Below, in pieces: positions 1 through 7,099 of a stretch of 20,813 nucleotides of DNA. Within the stretch, counting starts at the first letter, position 1, and every line of letters begins with the position of its first letter. The position numbers were made by a program, and so were the translations under genes. The stretch comes from JAUVIB01 sp964424545 (lineage in GTDB: Bacteria > Calditrichota > Calditrichia > Calditrichales > Calditrichaceae): the NCBI GenBank assembly GCA_964424545.1, contig CAYRJN010000051.1:1-20813 (forward strand). Reading direction: 5' to 3'. Below the pieces are notes generated by a model. That model was not told the origin of the DNA. It made no database searches and saw nothing but the letters and a program-made list of their open reading frames with translations.

Positions 1-532
1 AGCTGTTTTGAAAGCTTACCTCGCCGCGTATAATATCCTTAATCTTTGTTTCTCCGCTTTGGGGAATTTTCATACGGATTACATGGGATTCGGTTTTCAT
101 GCGTTCTTTGGCCTGCGCCTTCGGAATATTACGACAATATCCGTCATATTTTATTGGCTCGCCCGTCTTAGCCTGCTCGTCGCGTATTTTATCAAGCCGT
201 TCCGGCGAACAGAAGCAAGGATAAGCGTTATCCGAATCAAGTAGTTTACCGATTTCACGATTATAAATATCGAGACGCTGAGACTGGTAGTAAGGACCGT
301 ATTCACCGCCCTGCAAGGGGCCTTCGTCAAACGCCAAACCGCACCAGTTCATGGCATCCAAAAGATTTTCTACGGCGCCTTCAACATAACGACTGCGATC
401 CGTATCCTCTATTCTTAATATTATTTTCCCTTTGTTATGACGGGCAAATAGAAAATTATAAAGCGCCGTTCGTAAACTGCCCACATGGACATAACCCGTG
501 GGACTGGGCGCAAACCGTACTCGTATTAACAT
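1..532 (-). CDS. gltX: Glutamyl-tRNA synthetase, N-terminal part (cut by window edge)
   Basis: Class I aminoacyl-tRNA synthetase that charges tRNA-Glu (or also tRNA-Gln where GatCAB is used) in the cytoplasm. Translating the minus strand from the ATG at 532 gives 177 codons without a stop. The N-terminus reads MLIRVRFAPSPTG followed by the HIGH-motif equivalent HVGS (residues 16-19) and RTALYNFLFAR, the GluRS/GlnRS Rossmann-fold signature. Further on are RIEDTD, FDEGP and YYQSQR, and an FCSPE segment typical of bacterial GluRS. About one third of the usual 470-500 residues is present; the KMSKS loop and anticodon-binding domain lie beyond the left edge. The gene diverges from the plus-strand genes starting at 1084. 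Discriminating versus non-discriminating type cannot be told from this part. Confidence 0.95.
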   Translation of the reverse strand, partial: MLIRVRFAPSPTGYVHVGSLRTALYNFLFARHNKGKIILRIEDTDRSRYVEGAVENLLDAMNWCGLAFDEGPLQGGEYGPYYQSQRLDIYNREIGKLLDSDNAYPCFCSPERLDKIRDEQAKTGEPIKYDGYCRNIPKAQAKERMKTESHVIRMKIPQSGETKIKDIIRGEVSFQNS

Positions 533-1083
533 ATTTTTATCCTAATTTTTATTTTCCGAGAAAACAGCCGTGGATAGAATTAAAAATCTTTCCATTGGCG
601 CTATTCCAAGATTACCACAGCAACTATTTTCACTTGTTATTCAAAAACGAATATCCAACCGATGAATTTCCAATTTCCAATGTCCAAGTTTTTTTACTTC
701 ATTATTTTACGTTTAAAGAGACAGGAAACAATCCGCTCATCCGTCTAATTCTGTATTTCTTTCTCATGATTCATATAGAAGCATCGCTGCCTTTTTATCG
801 GGAATGCAATGACAGACAAGCCGATTTTATCGACCAATTTGCGAAGCTCTGTTCTTTCATTATTTATATCAAAAACACGCGCGATAAATATAATTCTCTT
901 TCCATATATATAGCAAATTAACCGTAAAAAAAGAGAAGATGGATTGAATATTTTTACAATCGGCTGTTCAAAGGGCATACAGGAACATTTTTAGCTTAAT
1001 TACGTTAATAATAATGTTGATTTACATTGATTCCTTTAATAATTTTAGCGGTAACGATACGGGAAAAACAGGGAGTAGTAAAA
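533..1083. other. 551 bp AT-rich spacer without a convincing gene
   Basis: This lies between divergently transcribed gltX and the plus-strand gene at 1084, so promoters for both should be here. A 108-codon plus frame (595-921) and an overlapping 77-codon minus frame (745-978) exist. Neither has a Shine-Dalgarno sequence or a recognisable motif, and both have low-complexity aromatic and isoleucine-rich composition expected of AT-rich non-coding DNA. The only structure seen is a short heptanucleotide repeat at 667-687. No tRNA-like fold or strong terminator was found by eye. Confidence 0.6.
652..687. repeat. Short heptanucleotide tandem repeat
   Basis: Three adjacent 7-bp units, TTTCCAA (667-673), TTTCCAA (674-680) and TGTCCAA (681-687), with a fourth degenerate copy TATCCAA at 652-658 after an 8-bp gap. 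On the minus strand it reads TTGGACATTGGAAATTGGAA. It sits in non-coding DNA; no function is apparent. Confidence 0.5.
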
Positions 1084-1584
1084 ATGAAGATTCATTTGTT
1101 CATAATTGTTTTTTTATCGCTGATTTTTTTAAATCCGCAAAAAAATTATGCCCAATTGAAAAAGTATGATAAAGGCCCGCGCATTTCCGATGTTCTAACA
1201 AAACCGGCCGGCGGATTATTCAGCTTTATTTCTTCCGATAATTTCCACATGAGTCACAGCATATCGGCTTCATACAGCGCTTTCGGCAGCGGCGGCGGAA
1301 TGATGTTAAATTCTTATGTCAACACTATCGATATGCGGCTTTCGGACAAGCTGTTTTTACGGACCAATATCGGCATTATGTCGTCGCCTTATAATACGCT
1401 TGGAAATAATTTCTTTTTAAACAAGCCGCAATTTTTCGGCGGAGCGGAATTAAGGTACGATTTTAACGAAGAATCTTCTCTGCTGTTTAAGGTAGATTAT
1501 TCGCCGTACGGCGCCTATTATAATCCGTTTTATTCGCCGTATCGCAATTCGCTTTTCGGACACAGCGCATTCGACGAACGATAA
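1084..1584 (+). CDS. Small exported protein, outer-membrane/beta-rich type, function unknown
   Basis: A 166-residue protein. The start at 1084 is chosen because GGGAG lies just upstream and because it puts a classical signal peptide at the N-terminus (MKIHLFIIVFLSLIFL, probable cleavage near NYAQ, residue 23); an in-frame ATG at 1027 would bury it. The mature part alternates polar and aromatic residues (SISASYSAFGSGGG, NTIDMRLSDKLFLRTNIGI, GGAELRYDFNEESSLLFKVDYSP), as in beta-strands of outer-membrane proteins. It ends in a Tyr/Pro/Phe-rich tail around YNPFYSPYRNSLFG. At about 143 mature residues it is short for a full barrel of this look. It is followed at 88 bp by the LytR_C gene and may share its transcript. 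I do not recognise a named family; surface location is inferred. Confidence 0.65.
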   Translation: MKIHLFIIVFLSLIFLNPQKNYAQLKKYDKGPRISDVLTKPAGGLFSFISSDNFHMSHSISASYSAFGSGGGMMLNSYVNTIDMRLSDKLFLRTNIGIMSSPYNTLGNNFFLNKPQFFGGAELRYDFNEESSLLFKVDYSPYGAYYNPFYSPYRNSLFGHSAFDER

Positions 1585-1672
1585 ACAAATAACGCCGCAA
1601 AGTAAATAGAAAATCAAGAAACGCTATTTAATGTAAATATTATCACGTCTATTTCGGAGAATTTGTTCTACT

Positions 1673-2290
1673 TTGAAACACAGAAGAAGATATACAACCC
1701 AAACCGCAAAAAAGAAAAACAGCAGAATTCAATATCAATCCCCTTATGAATCTTCATCAAAAGGCTCGTCTAAATTTTGGCGCTATTTATTTATTGTAAT
1801 CCTGTTCGCGGGCGGCATTTACTATCTTATCAACCGCCTGCCATCTAACGCTCCCATAGAGGAAGAGGATTTCTCCCATACGGAACAGATCCAAGAACAA
1901 ACGCCCGCTCAAAGCCAGGAGCAGCAGGCCTTTCCCGTTGAACAGAAAAAGATCGCAACACCGCCCGTAAACCGCGTCATTCAGCTTGAAGTTTTAAACG
2001 GCTGCGGCGCTCAGGGAGTGGCAAAAATATTTTCAAAAAAATTAAAACGCTATGACTACGATGTCGTAAACAGCGGAAATTATCTGCGCAAAGGGAAAAC
2101 ATACTGGAAGGTATTAAAAACAAAAATTATCGATAATACGGGCAACCGAGAAAATGCGGAAAAATTGGCGGAAATTATCGGCATTGACAGCAAGTATATC
2201 GAATCTAAAATTGTTCGCTCGCCTATCGCCGATATCACCATTGTTATCGGTAAGGATTACCGCGATTTGATGATTATAAAGAAGAAATAA
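1673..2290 (+). CDS. LytR C-terminal-domain (LytR_C) membrane-anchored protein
   Basis: A 205-residue, single-pass membrane protein. A basic, Ser/Lys-rich cytoplasmic N-terminus (about 1-35) is followed by a transmembrane helix (about 37-55, FWRYLFIVILFAGGIYYLI). Next is a Gln/Glu/Pro-rich linker, then a LytR_C domain from about residue 102, starting VIQLEVLNGCGAQGVAK and running to TIVIGKD near the C-terminus. LytR_C is known as a stand-alone or LCP-attached extracytoplasmic domain linked to the cell wall; its exact role is unclear. No catalytic LytR-CpsA-Psr domain is present. The start is a TTG at 1673 with CGGAGA about 13 bases upstream; no in-frame ATG precedes the membrane segment. The stop is 14 bp before rsfS, consistent with an rsfS-argS operon. 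Confidence 0.85.
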   Translation: MKHRRRYTTQTAKKKNSRIQYQSPYESSSKGSSKFWRYLFIVILFAGGIYYLINRLPSNAPIEEEDFSHTEQIQEQTPAQSQEQQAFPVEQKKIATPPVNRVIQLEVLNGCGAQGVAKIFSKKLKRYDYDVVNSGNYLRKGKTYWKVLKTKIIDNTGNRENAEKLAEIIGIDSKYIESKIVRSPIADITIVIGKDYRDLMIIKKK

Positions 2291-2304
2291 ATAGTCGGAG
2301 GAGC

Positions 2305-2658
2305 ATGACTTCACAAGAGCTGGCAAAACGAATCGGCGCTTTGGCGCAAGAGAAAAAAGGCAGTCAGATTGTTATTATCAATATCAGCGAAAAATCGGAT
2401 TTTGCCGATTATTTTGTAATTATTTCGGGAAGTTCAAATATACAGGTTAAGGCTATTTGCGATCATATTGAAGATGAACTGCGCAATGAAGCTATCCGGC
2501 CTTACCATAAAGAGGGCTATGAATACAATAATTGGGTCTTACTTGATTATGTGGATGTTATCGTCCATATTTTTAAAAACGAAACGCGAGAATTTTATGG
2601 AATCGAGCGCTTATGGGCCGATGCGGAAATGGAATTTATAAAGGAAGAGACTTCATGA
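2305..2658 (+). CDS. rsfS: Ribosomal silencing factor RsfS (Iojap/YbeB family)
   Basis: A 117-residue protein of the usual RsfS length. The family binds ribosomal protein uL14 on the large subunit and blocks subunit joining when nutrients are short. Family hallmarks are visible: the DFADYFVIISGSSNIQVKAI stretch, a conserved region around RPYHKEGYEYNNWVLLDYVDVIVHIF (residues about 66-92), and the closing REFYGIERLWADAE. The start ATG has GGAGGAG at 2297-2303. The stop TGA overlaps the argS start by 4 bp (ATGA), which suggests translational coupling. In many bacteria RsfS sits with NadD; here its neighbours are LytR_C and ArgS. Confidence 0.95.
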   Translation: MTSQELAKRIGALAQEKKGSQIVIINISEKSDFADYFVIISGSSNIQVKAICDHIEDELRNEAIRPYHKEGYEYNNWVLLDYVDVIVHIFKNETREFYGIERLWADAEMEFIKEETS

Positions 2659-4286
2659 CAACAGAAGAATATATTATAAGCGAATTGAATAAATATCTTG
2701 ACAAACACAATATCAGCGACGTAAATATAATTCTACAAAAACCTAAAGAGGAAAAATTCGGCGATTATGCGGCCAATATTGCCATGCAACTTGCCCGTCA
2801 TCTGCGTAAAAAACCGCTCGATATTGCCAAGGATATAATCGATTCTATCACGATAGACCCGCGCTACCTCTCTAAAGCGGAAATTGCCGGACAAGGTTTT
2901 ATTAATTTTTTCGCTTCGCATGATTATCTGTTCCAGCAACTGGATTTGCTTGTTAAACAAGGGAAAAGTTTCGGACGAAGCGAATCTGCAAAGGGCAAAA
3001 AAGCGCAAATAGAGTTTGTCAGCGCCAACCCGACTGGCCCCCTAACCATTGGTCACGGCAGACAAGCCGTTCTCGGCGATACCTTAGCAAGACTGCTTGA
3101 AGCAATCGGCTATGATGTTACAAGGGAGTATTACTTTAACAACGCCGGCCGACAAATGCGCATTCTCGGCAACTCTATCCGTTTGCGTTATATGGAACTT
3201 ATCGGCAAAAAAATCGACTTTCCGGAAGATCATTATCAGGGAAAATATATCATTGATATCGCTCAATCAATTTTCGATCAATACGGTAAAGATGTTGACC
3301 TTGATGACACGGCCTTCTTTACGAGAGCAGGCGAAGAAAACATTTTTGAAGATATAAAACGCACGGTTAAACGGCTCGGTTTCTCTTTCGACGTTTTTTA
3401 TAATGAAAAGTCGCTCTATGAAACGGGAAAAATCGATACGGTTGTTGAAGAACTTGCCAAGCGCGAACTGACCAAAGAAGAAGACGGCGCCATATGGTTT
3501 TTAACGACAAAACTGGGTTTTGAACAGGATCGCGTTCTTATTAAAAGTACGGGCGAGCCCACTTACCGTCTGCCCGATATGGCCTATCATATTGAAAAAG
3601 TGAAACGCGGATTTGATTTGATTATTGATATTTTCGGAGCGGATCATATCGCCACCTACCCCGACGTGCTGGCCGCCGTTAAAGCTCTCGGTTACGATAC
3701 GGATAAAATTAAAGTTTTAATCCATCAATTTGTTACTCTGACGGAAAAAGGCGAAAAGGTAAAAATGTCCACGCGCAAGGCCAACTTTGTTACGCTTGAT
3801 GAGTTAATGGACGAGGTCGGCGTTGACGTAACGCGCTTTTTCTTTTTGATGCGGCACATGAACGCTCATTTGAATTTCGATTTGACTCTGGCCAAAACGC
3901 AATCCGACGAAAATCCGGTTTTTTATATTCAATACGCCCACGCCCGAATTTGCAGCATCATTGAATTGGGGAAAGAACGCGGTTTCGAATCGGGCGATAG
4001 TACGCAGCTTTCTTTGTTAAACACGCCGGAAGAGATAAATTTGATCAAACATCTGATTGACTTCCCCAAACAGGTGGAAGCTGCGGCGCTTAATTTCGAG
4101 CCGCATCGTTTAACCAATTACCTTTTTGAAAGCGCTTCGTTATTCCATAAATTTTATACGGTATGCCGTGTATTGAGCGACGATAAAGCGCTTTCGCAGG
4201 CGCGATTAACGCTGATCAAGGCGGTGCGCGTTATTCTGGCCAACGGGCTGCATATTCTCGGCATTTCGACGCCGGAACACATGTAA
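2655..4286 (+). CDS. argS: Arginyl-tRNA synthetase
   Basis: Class I synthetase charging tRNA-Arg, 543 residues, the normal size. The start at 2655 is preferred over an in-frame ATG at 2613 because it overlaps the rsfS stop as ATGA, has AGGAAGAG just upstream, and gives the expected N-terminus. An ArgS N-terminal additional domain (residues 1 to about 90, with KFGDYAANIA) is followed by the catalytic Rossmann domain. Its HIGH-motif equivalent is TIGH (131-134) inside ANPTGPLTIGHGRQAVLGD; threonine replaces the usual first histidine. The KMSKS equivalent is KMSTR (370-374). The C-terminal DALR anticodon-binding domain ends in ISTPEHM, like other ArgS. A possible terminator lies about 95-115 bp downstream. 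Confidence 0.96.
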   Translation: MTTEEYIISELNKYLDKHNISDVNIILQKPKEEKFGDYAANIAMQLARHLRKKPLDIAKDIIDSITIDPRYLSKAEIAGQGFINFFASHDYLFQQLDLLVKQGKSFGRSESAKGKKAQIEFVSANPTGPLTIGHGRQAVLGDTLARLLEAIGYDVTREYYFNNAGRQMRILGNSIRLRYMELIGKKIDFPEDHYQGKYIIDIAQSIFDQYGKDVDLDDTAFFTRAGEENIFEDIKRTVKRLGFSFDVFYNEKSLYETGKIDTVVEELAKRELTKEEDGAIWFLTTKLGFEQDRVLIKSTGEPTYRLPDMAYHIEKVKRGFDLIIDIFGADHIATYPDVLAAVKALGYDTDKIKVLIHQFVTLTEKGEKVKMSTRKANFVTLDELMDEVGVDVTRFFFLMRHMNAHLNFDLTLAKTQSDENPVFYIQYAHARICSIIELGKERGFESGDSTQLSLLNTPEEINLIKHLIDFPKQVEAAALNFEPHRLTNYLFESASLFHKFYTVCRVLSDDKALSQARLTLIKAVRVILANGLHILGISTPEHM

Positions 4287-4380
4287 CGCTTTATTGAAAT
4301 GATTTCCATATTTTTCCAAAAAACGGCCCGTTACAAATGTAAACGCAAATTAGAACAGGGCTTTATAAACCGCTTTAAAC

Positions 4381-4402
4381 AAATGACACGTCTGTCGTTT
4401 TT
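4381..4402 (+). terminator. Possible intrinsic terminator after argS
   Basis: The sequence AAATGACA-CGTC-TGTCGTTT can fold into an 8-pair stem with one G-U pair and a CGTC tetraloop, ending in a run of five Ts (4398-4402). It lies about 95 bp after the argS stop and 75 bp before the next gene. The stem is AT-rich and therefore weak; folding-energy calculation or RNA ends would be needed to accept it. Confidence 0.3.
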
Positions 4403-4477
4403 ATAAATGCATAAAGAAACAAAAAAAATCCGCCGCCTTATTTACGGACGGCATTATTACAAACGGAGATTATTTAA

Positions 4478-5377
4478 ATGAGTATATTGGTTGTCGGTTC
4501 CATTGCATACGATACGGTTGAAACCCCATACGGTTCGGCACAGGATTCGCCGGGCGGTTCGGCGCTCTATTTTAGCGCGGCCGCCAGCCTATTTTCGCCG
4601 GTTAATGTTGTCGGCGTCGTGGGATCGGATTTTGACGCGTCGAAGATTTCTTTTTTAAAAAAGCGCGGCGTAAACTTAGAAGGCTTGTATGTCGAAAGCG
4701 GCGACACCTTTCGCTGGGGCGGACGTTATCATAGAGACCTGAACAAACGGGACACGTTGTTTACCTATCTAAACGTATTCGAAGATTTTCAACCGGTTAT
4801 TCCGGAACAATATAAAGATTCCAAATATATTTTTCTCGCTAACATTGCGCCCGATTTGCAGCTGCAAGTGCTTGAGCAAATCCATAAACCTAAATTGGTC
4901 ATTCTCGATACCATGAATTTTTGGATTAGCGGTAAACGAGACACTCTCGAAGAGGTGTTCAAACACAGCGATATTGTTATTTTAAACGATGAAGAAGTGA
5001 GGGAATTTACCAACGAGTATAATCTATTGCACGCCATAGATAAAATCCATAACCTCGGACCGAAAGCGGTCGTCATTAAAAAGGGCGAACACGGAGCGAT
5101 TTTACATTTTGAAGATAAGTTTTTCTTCGCTCCCGCCTATCCGCTTGATAAGGTAGTCGACCCGACCGGCGCAGGCGATTCCTTTGCCGGCGGTTTTGTA
5201 GGCTACATCGCTAAAGAGAACAAAATAACCGACGGCATCCTACGTAAAGCGGTTGTTTACGGCAGTTCCGTAGCCTCTTATAATGTGGAGGATTTTAGTT
5301 TTAACGCTCTGATTAATTTGGATATGGACAAAATTCAACAGCGTTTTGATGAGTTTAAAGGAATGACGCAAATATAA
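4478..5377 (+). CDS. PfkB-family carbohydrate/nucleoside kinase
   Basis: A 299-residue kinase of the ribokinase/PfkB superfamily, which phosphorylates a sugar or nucleoside hydroxyl with ATP. The N-terminal substrate-side motif PGGSALYFS (residues 25-33) and VVGVVGSDF are present. The segment WGGRYHRDLNKRDTLFT (about 80-96) forms the lid region. NDEE (170-173) is the Mg/ATP-binding NxxE motif, and DPTGAGDSFAGG (228-239) is the second PfkB signature, with catalytic base Asp234. The start ATG has CGGAG 9 bases upstream. The substrate cannot be read from sequence; from memory, proteins with this lid and the following LDTMNFWI segment form a conserved group in many anaerobic and deep-branching bacteria, usually annotated only as sugar kinase. 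It stands alone, 191 bp after argS. Confidence 0.9.
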   Translation: MSILVVGSIAYDTVETPYGSAQDSPGGSALYFSAAASLFSPVNVVGVVGSDFDASKISFLKKRGVNLEGLYVESGDTFRWGGRYHRDLNKRDTLFTYLNVFEDFQPVIPEQYKDSKYIFLANIAPDLQLQVLEQIHKPKLVILDTMNFWISGKRDTLEEVFKHSDIVILNDEEVREFTNEYNLLHAIDKIHNLGPKAVVIKKGEHGAILHFEDKFFFAPAYPLDKVVDPTGAGDSFAGGFVGYIAKENKITDGILRKAVVYGSSVASYNVEDFSFNALINLDMDKIQQRFDEFKGMTQI

Positions 5378-5463
5378 TACTTGATCGCTATTATCCAAAT
5401 TATGCCGTTCCAACAATTCCTCATAGGAAGGGTAAAATAAACATTTCACATAGCCACAACATG

Positions 5464-5606
5464 GTCATTGCGGCCCCGACGGACAGAGAAGAAATATTTT
5501 CCTTGCCCTTTGAGATAAGCGCCCGCATTAAGGCACAATGTACATCACTGTTATTTCCCGATGAATCGGGATGTACCACGAGCCCGACGAGCGGGAGTAG
5601 CAATCC
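5464..5606. repeat. Candidate REP-like palindromic intergenic element
   Basis: GTACAT (5540-5545) pairs perfectly with ATGTAC (5571-5576), and inside it TCCCGA-TGAA-TCGGGA (5556-5571) forms a tight 6-bp hairpin. The 7-mer CCCGACG occurs at 5475-5481, just after GTCATTG (5464-5470), and again at 5583-5589 within a GC-rich block ending GGGAGTAGCAATCC (5593-5606). Its GC-rich, palindromic nature contrasts with the AT-rich surroundings. GTCATTGCG and GCAATC ends are reminiscent of dispersed palindromic repeats found in many draft genomes, but only one copy is in this window, so repeat status is inferred. Confidence 0.45.
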
Positions 5607-5684
5607 ATAAACGAAAACGGATAATTCTCTTCTTCCGTCGCCTGAATATACACTCGCACAAAGAAACAACCCACAACACTGCCA

Positions 5685-5694
5685 NNNNNNNNNN
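5685..5694. other. Assembly gap (10 Ns)
   Basis: Ten consecutive Ns, a conventional scaffold-gap length rather than a measured one. The gap lies beside the GC-rich palindromic element, a typical place for short-read assemblies to break. Confidence 0.98.
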
Positions 5695-5753
5695 CGCATC
5701 CAAAAAACAGAATGCTCATAAATTTAAAAATGAATTTTATCGGACTATGTCGT

Positions 5754-6908
5754 TTACTCTGATTGGTTTAAGGGAAAGATCAAAGAAAAAGCGCTCCCTT
5801 TGCCCACTTCGCTTTCAACAACAACTTCGCCGTTGTTTTTTTCAACAATCTCTTTAACAAGCGACAAACCAACGCCGATGCCGCCACCCATAAAATTGGT
5901 CTTGGAAGTGGAGTGATACATAACGTCCTGAACCTCGTAAAACTTTTCGAATATCAAATTTGTCTTATCGGCGGGAATGCCCACGCCTGTATCTTTAACG
6001 GTGATTACGGCGGAATTTTTTTCGGAAATTCGGCTAACCGAGACCATCACTTTCCCTCCGCTTTCCGTAAATTTAAGCGCATTCTGCATCAGCTCCCTAA
6101 TACTCTGTCTGATCAATTTTTCATCGGCCTTGATGGTCAGCGGTCGATTTTCCAAAAGCATATCGAAAGATATCTTGCGCTCTTTAAAAAGAATATGCAT
6201 ACTTTTATATACGACCTTAACAAGCTCGTTTAATTCCACATCCGTTTCGTGAGAAATAGTTATCGTTTTTTCCGTTTTAGATAAATCGTGCATATTGTCT
6301 ACCATTTCCACCATTTCCTTTACCGTCGACTCCAGAATGGTAAAGTAATCCGCGATTTCAGAATCTTGTTCGCGCTCAATGGAAATATCCAACAGCTCAA
6401 TATATCCTTTCAAAACGGCAAGAGGAGTGCGCAATTCATGATTGGTAATCGTGATAAACTTATTTTTCAATTCATTAAGTTCGCGCAGGCGTGTGTTGAT
6501 ATCGCGCAGTTCTTTATTTTCTCTTTTGGAACGAATTTGCTGTACGCAGCGGTTTAGTACAAGCCTCACATGCTCCAAAGACACCGGTTTCGTGATATAA
6601 TCGAAGGCTCCGTTTTTCATCGCGCTGATGGCGTTTTCGATAGTCGCAAAGCCTGTAACGACAATAACTTCAACCTCGGGTTTATCTTTTTTTATTTGCC
6701 GCAGCGTTGCCATGCCGTCCATAACAGGCATATTCAAATCGGTTATTACGATATCAAAACCGTTATTTTTAACTTTCTCAACGCCATCAACGCCGTTATC
6801 GACCGTTTCCACATCATAATTTAGGAATTGCACCATTTCTTTAAAACTTTCGCGCGGTAACAATTCATCTTCTATGATTAATATTTTTGCCAAATGTTTT
6901 TCTTTCAT
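5754..6908 (-). CDS. REC-HisKA-HATPase hybrid: response-regulator-first sensor histidine kinase
   Basis: A 384-residue soluble signalling protein with no membrane segment. An N-terminal receiver domain (about 5-120) has the acidic pair E13/D14, phospho-acceptor D57 (VITDLNMP), T85 and K108 (DYITKPV). A coiled coil (about 120-150) leads to the HisKA domain with phospho-acceptor H157 in TNHELRTPL. The HATPase_c domain follows with N box ELMQNALKF (N276), G1 DTGVGIP (306-312), an F-box-like FEKFYEV (320-326) and G2 GGGIGVGLSL (341-350). All catalytic residues are present, so it should be active. The receiver precedes the kinase, so its input is probably phosphate from another kinase. No partner regulator or kinase is adjacent. 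No Shine-Dalgarno precedes the ATG; the frame before it is AT-rich spacer. Confidence 0.93.
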   Translation of the reverse strand: MKEKHLAKILIIEDELLPRESFKEMVQFLNYDVETVDNGVDGVEKVKNNGFDIVITDLNMPVMDGMATLRQIKKDKPEVEVIVVTGFATIENAISAMKNGAFDYITKPVSLEHVRLVLNRCVQQIRSKRENKELRDINTRLRELNELKNKFITITNHELRTPLAVLKGYIELLDISIEREQDSEIADYFTILESTVKEMVEMVDNMHDLSKTEKTITISHETDVELNELVKVVYKSMHILFKERKISFDMLLENRPLTIKADEKLIRQSIRELMQNALKFTESGGKVMVSVSRISEKNSAVITVKDTGVGIPADKTNLIFEKFYEVQDVMYHSTSKTNFMGGGIGVGLSLVKEIVEKNNGEVVVESEVGKGSAFSLIFPLNQSE

Positions 6909-7048
6909 TATAGTTTTTTTATATAATAATTAAACTTCGCCCATTTACTTTTTGTAATTTTTATAATGATATGTTATACGCCGATAAATTAAAACGGCAA
7001 TTGTCACATATTGCTTGCATTATTGAGAAATTTTTGTAATTTTTCTCT

Positions 7049-7054
7049 TATAAT
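7049..7054 (+). promoter_or_regulatory. Possible -10 element upstream of the radical SAM gene
   Basis: A perfect TATAAT 46 bp before the preferred start at 7100. No good -35 box stands at 16-18 bp; TTGAGA (7023-7028) is at 20 bp. The surroundings are very AT-rich, so a chance match is quite possible. Confidence 0.3.
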
Positions 7055-7099
7055 AGATTATCGACATCTTTTATGGAAACATTAAGGGAAAAATACAAA

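Larger units (their letters stand above)
5378..5753. other. Spacer with assembly gap and repeat-like sequence, no supported gene
   Basis: This 376 bp stretch lies between the convergent ends of the PfkB kinase gene and the REC-kinase gene. It holds a palindromic repeat-like element (5464-5606) and ten Ns (5685-5694). Minus-strand frames of 63 and 92 codons run through the Ns, but their sequence is just the translated repeat with no start signal or domain. True length across the gap is unknown, so a missing gene cannot be excluded. Confidence 0.7.

Noticed and set aside
595..921. 108-codon plus-strand open frame in the spacer after gltX
   Set aside because: No ribosome site, no motif, low-complexity aromatic composition, and it runs through the heptanucleotide repeat; typical of AT-rich non-coding DNA.
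745..978. 77-codon minus-strand open frame in the same spacer
   Set aside because: No recognisable family or Shine-Dalgarno sequence and it overlaps the other frame; could be a remnant but cannot be supported.
4422..4455. GC-rich hairpin just before the first PfkB kinase gene
   Set aside because: GCCGCC and GGACGGC pair only with a bulge and no T-tract follows; too weak to call a terminator or regulator.
5421..5719. Minus-strand open frames running through the N gap
   Set aside because: They translate the palindromic element, depend on unknown bases and have no domain; not evidence for a gene.
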